Below, one piece after another: positions 1 through 6,707 of a DNA stretch of 35,230 bases. Where the stretch lies: NCBI GenBank assembly GCA_012520975.1, contig JAAYNF010000091.1, forward strand, positions 1-35,230, read 5' to 3'. The notes under the pieces were generated by a model. It saw only the letters and a list, made by a program, of their open reading frames with translations. It was not told where the DNA came from and ran no database searches. Source of the stretch: Clostridiaceae bacterium (lineage in GTDB: Bacteria; Bacillota; Clostridia; Saccharofermentanales; UBA5734). How positions within the stretch are numbered: position 1 is the stretch's first letter; every line of letters starts with the position of its first letter. The position numbers and the translations under genes were made by a program.

Positions 1-49
1 AAAAAGTATTGAAATGTCCCCGGTTCTTGTTTATAATATGAAAGGACTT

Positions 50-125
<76 letters not shown>

Positions 126-130
126 AATCA

Positions 131-176
131 GAAACACCGAATTGATACCTTGTGTCAGTTCGGTGTTTCGTTATTT
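131..176 (+). terminator. Rho-independent terminator after tRNA-Ala
   Basis: A perfect 11-bp inverted repeat, GAAACACCGAA at 131-141 and its complement at 159-169, is followed by GTTATTTTA. It lies 6 nt after the CCA end, as expected for a tRNA transcription terminator. Confidence 0.85.
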
Positions 177-179
177 TAT

Positions 180-345
180 GCCCATAAACGCTTATGGCAC
201 GAGGCTTTCTGAAATGCGTCTGTGCATTTTAGTCTGCCTTGTGCCAGTATTTTGTGGTTTCATAGCTTCTGAATCCCCGGAACCACTACCAATTGTGCTA
301 TGCAATCGTTAAAAGACCGCTAATCGTTATACAGCCAATTGTAAA
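180..345. repeat. Repeat-rich gene-free strip, candidate left end of the element
   Basis: No gene is visible between the tRNA terminator and the recombinase operon. The strip holds a nested hairpin: outer arms at 195-205 and 236-246 match over 11 positions with one G-T, and inner arms AAATGC/GCATTT lie at 212-217 and 224-229. It also holds a 6-bp inverted repeat GTGGTT/AACCAC at 254-259 and 281-286. Two interlaced pairs of direct repeats follow: CCAATTGT at 289-296 and 335-342, and AATCGTTA at 304-311 and 322-329. Large serine recombinases act on attachment sites of about 40-50 bp carrying symmetric repeats, and this is the DNA next to the recombinase genes. Assignment as an attachment region is inference. 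Confidence 0.4.
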
Positions 346-406
346 AAAATATAGGTAAGGTTGCAAAGACCGGGGAGAGAAAATGCATTGCAATCTTGCA
401 ACCTTA
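341..406 (-). terminator. Terminator of the recombinase operon
   Basis: On the minus strand, a perfect 11-bp stem (positions 396-406 with 356-366) starts at the stop codon of the last recombinase. It encloses a 29-nt loop and is followed by CCTATATTTTTTTAC. The T run directly after the stem supports intrinsic termination. The stem sequence contains GGTTGCAA, the same octamer that recurs in the 9.6-kb control region. Confidence 0.7.
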
Positions 407-1996
407 GATTTCGACGGTTATATCCTTGCCGACGAAGAAAGTGAAAACCAACCTGCCATCGCTGAATACGGTGATGTGGTCGACAGTCTTTCCGAATCGG
501 TTCTCGTTGAATACCAAATCCATATCCGGCAGCTCCATGATTTCAAACAGGAATCCGCTTAACACGTCGGCCTTGAAATCCCGCTCATCCTTCTCGGCCT
601 GCAGCAGGTCAAGCCCCTCTTTTGTTTTTTCGTAGCGCTCTACCAGACCGTTGTAATGAGCATTGTATTCTTCCTGATCTATGGCGCATGAGGCATTGTC
701 GTCGATGCATTTCTTGATGAGGCCGGCAACAACCTCCATTTCCTGCTGGACTTCGGCCATCTGCTTTGTAAGCTTTGTCGTGTCCGCAAGCTCTGCCTTT
801 AGCAATCTACCGTCCTCGATAAACCGTTCCCGGTCAACTATCAGGAGGCTGAGCGCCATTATATAGGCATCCTTTATCTGCTCCTCCGTTAAGTGCGGTG
901 TGGAGCATTTTTTGTCTTTATCCTTGAACTTGGCATTGCACTGCCAGATGACTTTCCGGTACGGGTCATTGGAATGCCAAACCTTAGGGCCGTAGGCTTC
1001 ACCGCAGTCACCGCAGATAATCTTTCCGGAAAAGATGCTTCCCGTGAACCGGCCTTTTGACGAGTGCTTTCGTCTGCGCATCTCTTTGTCGACTTGATCC
1101 CATTCTTTAGGATCGATGATTGCCGGATGTGATGCCGTCACATAATACTGTGGAACTTCGCCTTCGTTTACCTTCATGGTTTTCGTGAGGAAATCCGTTG
1201 TAAATTTCTTTTGAAGTCTTGCATCGCCTTTGTACTTTTCGTTTGTCAGAATGCTTTCCACAACTCTGGTCTGCCACACAGACTTGCCGGCCGGAGTGGG
1301 TATACCTTCCTTCGTAAGTGTTTTAGCAATACGGCTGGGTGAACTTCCATCAAGGAACATCCGGTAAATTCGTTTCACAATTTTCGCCTGTTCCGGATCA
1401 ATCTCCATCTGCCCCTCGGCACCTTTGCGGTAGCCAAGGAACTGGCTGTACGCGACACTGTATTTGCCATCAGAGAATTGCTTTCGTTTACCCCATGTGA
1501 CATTCTCCGAAATGCTCCGACTTTCCTCTTGAGCTAATGAACTCATAATAGTAAGCAGAAGTTCACCTTTACTATCAAAGGTCCAAATCTGCTCCTTTTC
1601 AAAATAGACCTCAGTTCCGTTTTCTTTCAGTTTACGAATGGTAGAAAGGCTGTCCACAGTATTTCGAGCGAACCGGGATACAGATTTTGTGATTATTAAG
1701 TCTATCTTTCCGGCAATAGCGTCGGAAATCATTTCATTGAAACCAGTACGGTGTCGTGTGTTAGTGCCGCTGATGCCTTCATCCGTATACACCGTAACGA
1801 ACTCCCATTCCGGATTGGCCTGGATGTAATTGGTGTAATAATCGACCTGAGCCTCATAGCTTGTGAACTGTTCGTCACTGTCTGTGCTGACACGAGCGTA
1901 ACCGGCCACCTTCCTCCGGGAAAGCTGCTTGATATGTCTCCGGGTCTGAGGATTGAATGTGGCAGGGATAACCGTCACATTTCTTGTTGTTGCCAT
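404..1996 (-). CDS. Large serine recombinase (site-specific integrase family), 530 aa
   Basis: DNA strand exchange enzyme expected to integrate and excise the element. The N-terminal resolvase-type catalytic domain (about residues 28-175) shows YARVST with catalytic Ser37, the arginine motif SVSRFARNT, and the ESRSISENV helix region. A recombinase domain follows (LGYRKG onward), then a zinc-ribbon-like part with CGDCG and a later pair of cysteines near residues 330-365. A charged, coiled-coil-like segment near residues 400-470 and a C-terminal tail complete it, as in serine integrases. The start at 1996 is supported by AAGGAGGTG 5 nt upstream. It is the last gene of the minus-strand operon, 51 nt after the second recombinase, and ends at a terminator. 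The catalytic motifs look intact. Confidence 0.93.
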   Translation of the reverse strand: MATTRNVTVIPATFNPQTRRHIKQLSRRKVAGYARVSTDSDEQFTSYEAQVDYYTNYIQANPEWEFVTVYTDEGISGTNTRHRTGFNEMISDAIAGKIDLIITKSVSRFARNTVDSLSTIRKLKENGTEVYFEKEQIWTFDSKGELLLTIMSSLAQEESRSISENVTWGKRKQFSDGKYSVAYSQFLGYRKGAEGQMEIDPEQAKIVKRIYRMFLDGSSPSRIAKTLTKEGIPTPAGKSVWQTRVVESILTNEKYKGDARLQKKFTTDFLTKTMKVNEGEVPQYYVTASHPAIIDPKEWDQVDKEMRRRKHSSKGRFTGSIFSGKIICGDCGEAYGPKVWHSNDPYRKVIWQCNAKFKDKDKKCSTPHLTEEQIKDAYIMALSLLIVDRERFIEDGRLLKAELADTTKLTKQMAEVQQEMEVVAGLIKKCIDDNASCAIDQEEYNAHYNGLVERYEKTKEGLDLLQAEKDERDFKADVLSGFLFEIMELPDMDLVFNENRFGKTVDHITVFSDGRLVFTFFVGKDITVEI

Positions 1997-2047
1997 AGTA
2001 GCACCTCCTTGTGCGAAAAATGCAGTAATGAAATTATTGATGTATAT

Positions 2048-3352
2048 TTAAGTGGATGAATCCAGCTTTGTCTTCGATTGTCGTTTAAGCGTTTTCTCCC
2101 TGGCTGACGCTTTCATGTCATCCGTCCAGCTTTCTGCTCTGGAACGGTCCTGCCATCGTTTAACGGTTTCTCTACCGTCGGCAAGGCAGAATACCAGTCT
2201 ATTGTCGTTCTTTGCTCTGATTGCCGTTATTTTGTCGTGAATCGTTTCTATGTTGCCGATAACCTCTTCGGTTACTGCAATAAGCGTTTCCTCCGGGATC
2301 TGTTTTGATGGGCAGGATGTTTTTCCTTTTATGTTGAAGGTGCTGCAAATCCAAACCACACCGGAACGAGTGACTTTCCTGCGATAATGCTTTCCGCAGT
2401 TGTCACAGACTATGAGGCCGGAGAAGGGATAGCGGTTAGTGTATACTTTGTCTTTGGGAGCGTATTTCCCTGCGCGGCGTTCAATTTCAGCCTGCACCGC
2501 ATCGAACTCTTTTGCGCTGATTATTGCCTCATGAGTTCCGGTGGCACTGTATTTAGGAAGCTCCCCATTGTTTTTCAGTGTACGCTTTGTAAGGTGGTTT
2601 TCGCGGTATGTCTTCTGCAGGAGAAGGTTTCCCGTATAGGTGCTGTTTCTGAGAATTCCTCCGACAGTATGTTGGTGCCATTCATTCCCGTATCGGGTTT
2701 TGATGCCGTCAGCATTCAGCCCGTTCATAATGGCCACGACGCCTTTGCCCGAAAGGTATTCTCGGTAAATGCGGCGTACGATTTCAGCTTCTTCCGGGCG
2801 AATCACATATGCTCCGTTTTGATAGCGATAACCGAGAATTGTGCCGTCCCAGGGACTGCCTTCTTCGAATTTCTTTTTGATTCGCCATTTCATATTCTCA
2901 CTGGCAGACCGGCTTTCAGCTTCTGCATATCCGGCGAGGATCGTCATCATCAGTTCACCGTCTGCGGAGAGTGTGTGGATATTCTGTTCTTCAAAGAAAA
3001 CGTCCACCTCAATCGCTTTCAGTTCCCGTACAGTGTTCAGCACTGTTACTGTATTTCGGGCAAAGCGTGAGATAGACTTCGTAATGATCATATCCACTTT
3101 TCCAGACCGGCAGTCTGCAAGGAGCCGTTGGAAATTCTCTCTTGAATCTATCGTTCCGGTCTTGGCTTCGTCGGCGTATACACCGACATACTGCCAGCCT
3201 GGGTGCTTCTGTATCATTTCACTGTACGCACTGACCTGGGCAGATAACGAATGGAGCATTGCGTCTTTGCCGGATGAAACTCTCGCGTATGCAGCAACCC
3301 GTTTCAGCCTCGGCGCTTGTTCAGGGAATGAAACCTGTTCAATCTTTGCCAT
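2048..3352 (-). CDS. Large serine recombinase, shorter paralogue, 434 aa
   Basis: Second member of the same family. YARVSS carries the presumed catalytic Ser26, SISRFARNT is the arginine motif, and AESRSASENM closes the catalytic domain. A recombinase domain (LGYRYQNGAY onward) and a zinc ribbon (CDNCG with a later WICS and SCP) follow. Unlike its neighbour, it ends soon after the ribbon with a short basic tail and lacks the long coiled-coil segment. The start at 3352 has AAGGAGG upstream. The two proteins are clearly paralogous but well diverged. Adjacent serine recombinase pairs are common in clostridial mobile elements and may act together or in opposite directions. Which one integrates cannot be told here. 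Confidence 0.92.
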   Translation of the reverse strand: MAKIEQVSFPEQAPRLKRVAAYARVSSGKDAMLHSLSAQVSAYSEMIQKHPGWQYVGVYADEAKTGTIDSRENFQRLLADCRSGKVDMIITKSISRFARNTVTVLNTVRELKAIEVDVFFEEQNIHTLSADGELMMTILAGYAEAESRSASENMKWRIKKKFEEGSPWDGTILGYRYQNGAYVIRPEEAEIVRRIYREYLSGKGVVAIMNGLNADGIKTRYGNEWHQHTVGGILRNSTYTGNLLLQKTYRENHLTKRTLKNNGELPKYSATGTHEAIISAKEFDAVQAEIERRAGKYAPKDKVYTNRYPFSGLIVCDNCGKHYRRKVTRSGVVWICSTFNIKGKTSCPSKQIPEETLIAVTEEVIGNIETIHDKITAIRAKNDNRLVFCLADGRETVKRWQDRSRAESWTDDMKASAREKTLKRQSKTKLDSST

Positions 3353-3413
3353 GTAGGTATCCTCCTTGTATCAATTTGGGGTTAGTATATATATCCATAG
3401 ATTTCGGAGGATA

Positions 3414-3635
3414 TCAAGCTATTTCTGTAAATATACTTCCCGGCGGGAAACCGTATTTTTTAGAGAGAATTTTGACTGATTTTCGATAATCCGCAGGGGT
3501 TAAAAGTTCTTCCTGCACCATACGTTCCACTAGTGACAACGACGTGTGGTACATCAGTAGATTCTCATAACTGTAAGGGTCTGCGGGAATCGAGATAACA
3601 TTCACGGCAGCAGAATTTGCGGTCTTTGTTGCCAT
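3414..3635 (-). CDS. SHOCT-like small protein, 73 aa
   Basis: The body matches the short helical SHOCT-like pattern found beside recombinase genes: LSLVERMVQEELLTPADYRK, then a lysine-rich helix ending in KKYGF. The N-terminal MATKTANSAAVNVISIPA resembles the leaders of the recombinases. The ATG at 3635 is chosen because AAGGAG lies about 10 nt before it; a GTG at 3656 would extend the frame by 7 residues but lacks a site. It overlaps the end of the upstream HTH/zinc gene by 71 nt in another frame and is 61 nt before the 434-aa recombinase, so it is translated from the same operon. A role as recombinase accessory or directionality factor is only an inference from position. Confidence 0.7.
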   Translation of the reverse strand: MATKTANSAAVNVISIPADPYSYENLLMYHTSLSLVERMVQEELLTPADYRKSVKILSKKYGFPPGSIFTEIA

Positions 3636-3945
3636 ACGATATAAACTCCTTTCCACACTGACTGCAGGTCAGCGTATAAAATGCTTTGCGTTTAACTTCA
3701 TCCTGATGGGAATTCCACCAGGCCATCCTGCACTTATCGGAGCAGTATTTCTTTGCTTTGTGGCCATCGAACTGCTTGACTGGTTTCCCGCAATTCAAAC
3801 AGGTACGGGCGTTCGGCAGCTTGGGGTGCCTTCGGATATGGGAATACACGGTATTGGGTGACAAATGCAGCCGGGAGGCAATCTCGGCAGGAGTAATGCC
3901 GTCCAGACGCATATTTTCTATTGCAAGCTTATCCTGTGGTTTCAT
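3565..3945 (-). CDS. HTH and double zinc-ribbon DNA-binding protein, 126 aa
   Basis: Residues 1-42 form a helix-turn-helix of the sigma/resolvase type (ITPAEIASRLHLSPNTVYSHI). Two short cysteine clusters follow: CLNCGK with CSDKC, then CSQCGKEF with CCREC, each like a small zinc ribbon. The start at 3945 has GGAGG 6 nt upstream; a longer frame up to 3987 has no ribosome site. It is placed after the capsid gene and before the recombinases, which suggests a regulator or DNA-structure protein of the satellite. The overlap with the 73-aa gene is large (71 nt), but both frames look genuine. Function beyond DNA binding is unknown. Confidence 0.75.
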   Translation of the reverse strand: MKPQDKLAIENMRLDGITPAEIASRLHLSPNTVYSHIRRHPKLPNARTCLNCGKPVKQFDGHKAKKYCSDKCRMAWWNSHQDEVKRKAFYTLTCSQCGKEFISYGNKDRKFCCRECYLDSRRPLQL

Positions 3946-4004
3946 ACTGTTCCTCCAATAAATGAGGAGGACAGCCGAAACAGCCATCCTCCCCGAAATG
4001 GTCC

Positions 4005-5042
4005 TTATACGGTTTCTTTTACTTTCAGTACCTTTATTGCTTCCGGACGGACCAGCTTACCGTCCACACGCTGCGTTGCAATGAATCCGACTTGTCCGTA
4101 ATCGGCATATCGCTCTGTGAGGCGCTTGATGATACGTTTGCCACGGTCACCGATCCAGAAAAAGCTGAAGTCACCGAATAAAATCGGATAAGTGCTGAGG
4201 GAAAATCCGGGTTCAGTGCTGTCGAGATGATTGGAAAGATATACTCGGTAACCGAACAATGTATCGTAACCGTCGGCCTTGATGTTGGAGTTCCAGATCA
4301 AGCGGCCACTGGCGGTGCGGGTCTTCCTGAGCGTCTGGTATACCTTTTCGGACATTATGAAAGCTGTGTTTTTCCCGTGACGGTACGGCTGCTTAAGTGA
4401 ATAAACGAGGTCGATGACATCATCGATACACACTTTCCCGGCTTCAGCGGTTTCGGTTCCGAGCTGTGCCTGATAAATCAAGCCCGTAGGCTTTCCGACA
4501 CCGTCTCCGGTAAGAAAGGCTTCCTCCTCGGTACGCCCCATATCCTCTCCGAAACGCTTTTTAATATATGCCTCGAGATCAATGCCGGAATCCTCGAGGA
4601 GCTCATCGGATACGAGAATCTTCGTACCAAGCTTATACGCTTTCAGCGTAATCTGACCGAATGTTAAGTCCGAATCCGGATAAGCATGAGACTCGTCGAC
4701 CCATTGAGCGGAACCTCCGTCCTCAGTTCTTGTAATTTTCAAATCGTGGTCGGTATGTTTGATCGTGGAAATGCCACGAAGAATGTTGTTCTCGTACATA
4801 GCCTCGACCAGCTTCATATTGTATTCATCCGGCACAAGATATCCGCCCGAGCCATCACTCCCTTCACGGAGAGCATTTTCAGGAAGTCCGGTGTACATAT
4901 GCTCCCAGTATGCCTTGCTGTAGGCAGCGTCTTTCTTGCGCTTAGCCTCTGTCGCTCTTGTAGCTTTGATCTCGGGTGTGATTCCGTCCATTTCTTCCTT
5001 CATGGCCTGAAGGCGGGCGCTGTATTTTTCTACTGTATTCAT
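4005..5042 (-). CDS. HK97-family phage major capsid protein, 345 aa
   Basis: Shell-forming subunit with the HK97 fold. An alpha-helical, charged N-terminal stretch (about residues 1-60) resembles a short delta/scaffold region. It is followed by GSGGYLVPDEYN, the usual start of the mature fold. Further typical segments are LGTKILVSDELLEDS, the EEEAFLTGDGVGKPTGL loop, AFIMSEKVYQTLRK, the YRVYLSNHL strand, and the late IGDRGKRIIKRLTERYADYGQVGF region. The start at 5042 has GGAGG 8 nt upstream; the in-frame ATG at 5057 has none. The delta region is shorter than the roughly 100 residues usual in HK97-like proteins, and no prohead protease or portal lies nearby. It sits 26 nt after the terminase small subunit, so the pair is co-expressed. 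In this context it probably belongs to a phage satellite, not a full prophage. Confidence 0.92.
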   Translation of the reverse strand: MNTVEKYSARLQAMKEEMDGITPEIKATRATEAKRKKDAAYSKAYWEHMYTGLPENALREGSDGSGGYLVPDEYNMKLVEAMYENNILRGISTIKHTDHDLKITRTEDGGSAQWVDESHAYPDSDLTFGQITLKAYKLGTKILVSDELLEDSGIDLEAYIKKRFGEDMGRTEEEAFLTGDGVGKPTGLIYQAQLGTETAEAGKVCIDDVIDLVYSLKQPYRHGKNTAFIMSEKVYQTLRKTRTASGRLIWNSNIKADGYDTLFGYRVYLSNHLDSTEPGFSLSTYPILFGDFSFFWIGDRGKRIIKRLTERYADYGQVGFIATQRVDGKLVRPEAIKVLKVKETV

Positions 5043-5068
5043 TTTGTATTCCTCCATAATGTAGTTTG

Positions 5069-5620
5069 TTATATGCCTCTGCGGGCGCGGAGCAAACGCT
5101 CCATGACGTCGTCCTGCGGAGTGGGACCGCTGTAGTCAACAGTGCAGTTTTCCTTTACCACCTGATAAATATGAAACCAGGCATTATTGGCCTGTTTCAT
5201 ATACTCCCTTGCGATGGTGACATAGGGAGAGGAAATTACCGTTCCGGTGGGTTTCTTTGCAAGGAAACCATATTCGGAAACTGCTTCCTCGCACTGTACC
5301 CAGCGTCCTACACACATGGCGTACTGTTCAATCAGAAGCGGGGAAATAAGGTGGTCGCATTTGCGCTCATGCAGCCATTCCCAGGTTTCTTTGAAAATCT
5401 CTTCAGCACAGGTGACGCTGCCGTCCTTTTGCTTGGCTTTGAGATAATCCTTAACGGGTGGCATTTCCGCGCCTTTCAGACATTCGGCTTCATCACCGAA
5501 GTCAATATGGGTGAGTTTTCTGCCGCCGGGGTTCCCGGATTCGATTTTTTCAGAGATCGCTTTCGGTTTTCTGCCCGCTCCGGGACGGGAACCTCCGCGA
5601 TTTGTTCCGTCTTTCGACAT
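5069..5620 (-). CDS. Phage terminase small subunit, P27 family, 183 aa
   Basis: DNA-recognition subunit of the packaging motor. The N-terminal GGSRPGAGRKPKAISEK basic motif is the signature of P27-type TerS proteins. It is followed by the helical body with EIFKETWEWLHERKCDHLISPLLIEQYA and a C-terminal segment with PVPT-like SGPTPQDDVMERL. The start at 5620 has GGAGG 7 nt upstream. No large terminase subunit is encoded in the window. A lone TerS next to a capsid gene fits a satellite that redirects a helper phage's large terminase to its own DNA. The 149 nt between this gene and the HNH gene contain no further convincing gene. Confidence 0.88.
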   Translation of the reverse strand: MSKDGTNRGGSRPGAGRKPKAISEKIESGNPGGRKLTHIDFGDEAECLKGAEMPPVKDYLKAKQKDGSVTCAEEIFKETWEWLHERKCDHLISPLLIEQYAMCVGRWVQCEEAVSEYGFLAKKPTGTVISSPYVTIAREYMKQANNAWFHIYQVVKENCTVDYSGPTPQDDVMERLLRARRGI

Positions 5621-5769
5621 GCTTCTACCTCCATTTTGGTATAAGTTTCTTTTTTTTTGCGTTTGATTTCGCTATTTTTGCGTACGTGACCCTGCGCCGT
5701 TTCTGAAGGAAAAGACCTGTAGAGATTTATATCCCCCCACCCGGTCACAGCAGTCGTTTAACGCTTATT

Positions 5770-6117
5770 TCACCTGTCACCGAGAGCAATATGCCTTTTG
5801 TTATGACAGGAGCGGCAGAGAGCGCGAAGGTTACTGTCGTCATGAGCCCCGCCACAGGACAGTGGAAGAATGTGGTGAACCTCAGCTGCCGGAGTGAGCC
5901 GACCGGAATCAAGACAGTCCTCACAAAGAGGATGCATTCTGACATACCGTTCACGTATCTTCTGCCATGCGCCGTGATACTGCTTCATTACATCCGGATT
6001 GCGCTGATACTTGTCGTACTTCCTCCGTTGCGGGATTCGATGCAGTTCACAGTACTGGCTCTCAGTTAGATTCGGACAACCGGGATAGCTGCATGGTTTC
6101 AAAGGTTTACGAGGCAT
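5770..6117 (-). CDS. HNH endonuclease, 115 aa
   Basis: Phage-type HNH nuclease. An N-terminal zinc-binding pair (CSYPGC with SQYC) is followed by the tyrosine-rich KYDKYQRNPDV segment. The nuclease core has CEDC, EVHHILPLSCGGAHDDSNLRALCRSCHNKRH; the two histidines of VHHI and the CRSCHN motif are the beta-beta-alpha metal finger. In tailed phages such proteins sit next to terminase and stimulate cos-site cleavage, and the position here directly before TerS fits that. The start at 6117 is chosen for GAGG 9 nt upstream and overlaps the end of the previous gene by 11 nt. Longer in-frame starts would run deep into that gene. Confidence 0.88.
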   Translation of the reverse strand: MPRKPLKPCSYPGCPNLTESQYCELHRIPQRRKYDKYQRNPDVMKQYHGAWQKIRERYVRMHPLCEDCLDSGRLTPAAEVHHILPLSCGGAHDDSNLRALCRSCHNKRHIALGDR

Positions 6118-6469
6118 CTGCACCATCCTCAAAAAAGATCGTGCGCTTCTCATTCTTGAGATAACCGTAGCGATCAAAATCTTCAGGCTTGATGGATTCA
6201 GCCTTTTGACGGAGCCATTCGGCCCACTTGCCAATCTCTTCCTGAGGAACGGATTTCACAATCTTAATCATGCGATTTTTATCGTGCCAGAGATAAAGCG
6301 TGGCTCTTTTACGAAGGCTTAACGTGTTGACACCGGAAATCTCAAGGTCAAAGCCGTTTCCAAAATCACGATAAATTACTTGAGATAAATCGATAACTGT
6401 AATTCTGTATTCTGGCCCGAGTTCTTTGCACAGCGATTTCATGTGCTGGCTGGGTTTTGAAATGTTCAT
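6107..6469 (-). CDS. Conserved satellite protein of unknown function, 120 aa
   Basis: I do not recognise the family. The protein is soluble, with a beta-rich first half (RITVIDLSQVIYRDFGNGFDLEISGV, TLYLWHDK) and a helical second half (EIGKWAEWLRQKAESI). The start at 6469 is well supported by GAGGAGG 8 nt upstream. The gene lies between the replication protein and the HNH/TerS/capsid block and overlaps the HNH gene by 11 nt, so translation is probably coupled. Position suggests a replication or packaging accessory role, but nothing in the sequence proves this. Confidence 0.75.
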   Translation of the reverse strand: MNISKPSQHMKSLCKELGPEYRITVIDLSQVIYRDFGNGFDLEISGVNTLSLRKRATLYLWHDKNRMIKIVKSVPQEEIGKWAEWLRQKAESIKPEDFDRYGYLKNEKRTIFFEDGADAS

Positions 6470-6707
6470 TGAATTAACCTCCTCGTTTTTTTTTTGCTTA
6501 TATAATTATCACCGGATGATTATCCGGCGCGGATTTTCATGTTGTCTCAGATTTACGGCATTTGTCTATGCTTCTGTGACTTTTGTCCTTTCTGTCACGC
6601 TGTCCCCGTAGGAAGCAGAGAATATATATAAAGAAGAAAAAGCTGTTTTCTTTCTTTTATTGCTCATCTGCGTTACATAAAGGACAAAAGGACAAAAAGG
6701 ACGAAAG
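6470..6707. other. AT-rich repeat-bearing spacer, candidate replication origin
   Basis: This is a gene-free spacer between the replication protein and the next gene. It holds three direct copies of AAGGAC at 6680-6685, 6688-6693 and 6697-6702, embedded in A runs. An opposite-strand copy, TTTTGTCCTTT, lies at 6581-6591 and matches AAAGGACAAAA at 6679-6689. A GTGAC/GTCAC pair flanks the inverted copy (6576-6580, 6594-6598). Other elements are a perfect CCGGAT/ATCCGG hairpin at 6512-6527, an AT-rich run at 6620-6631 and an A/T-rich inverted repeat at about 6630-6657. Satellite and plasmid origins often sit next to the replication gene with such iterons and an easily melted stretch. The hairpins could instead be transcription attenuators. 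Confidence 0.4.

Noticed and set aside
2387-3356. Long open frames on the plus strand opposite the 434-aa recombinase
   Set aside because: They lack ribosome sites, and their translations show no family pattern. They are shadows of the recombinase gene. The same holds for other antisense frames, for example opposite the large helicases and at 11530-12189 and 13623-14417.
5476-5748. 90-aa minus-strand frame upstream of TerS
   Set aside because: It overlaps TerS by 145 nt in another frame, has a poor start and a highly charged low-information sequence.
4005-6117. Complete prophage
   Set aside because: Only capsid, terminase small subunit and HNH genes are present, intact and compactly arranged, with no sign of broken portal, tail or lysis genes between them.
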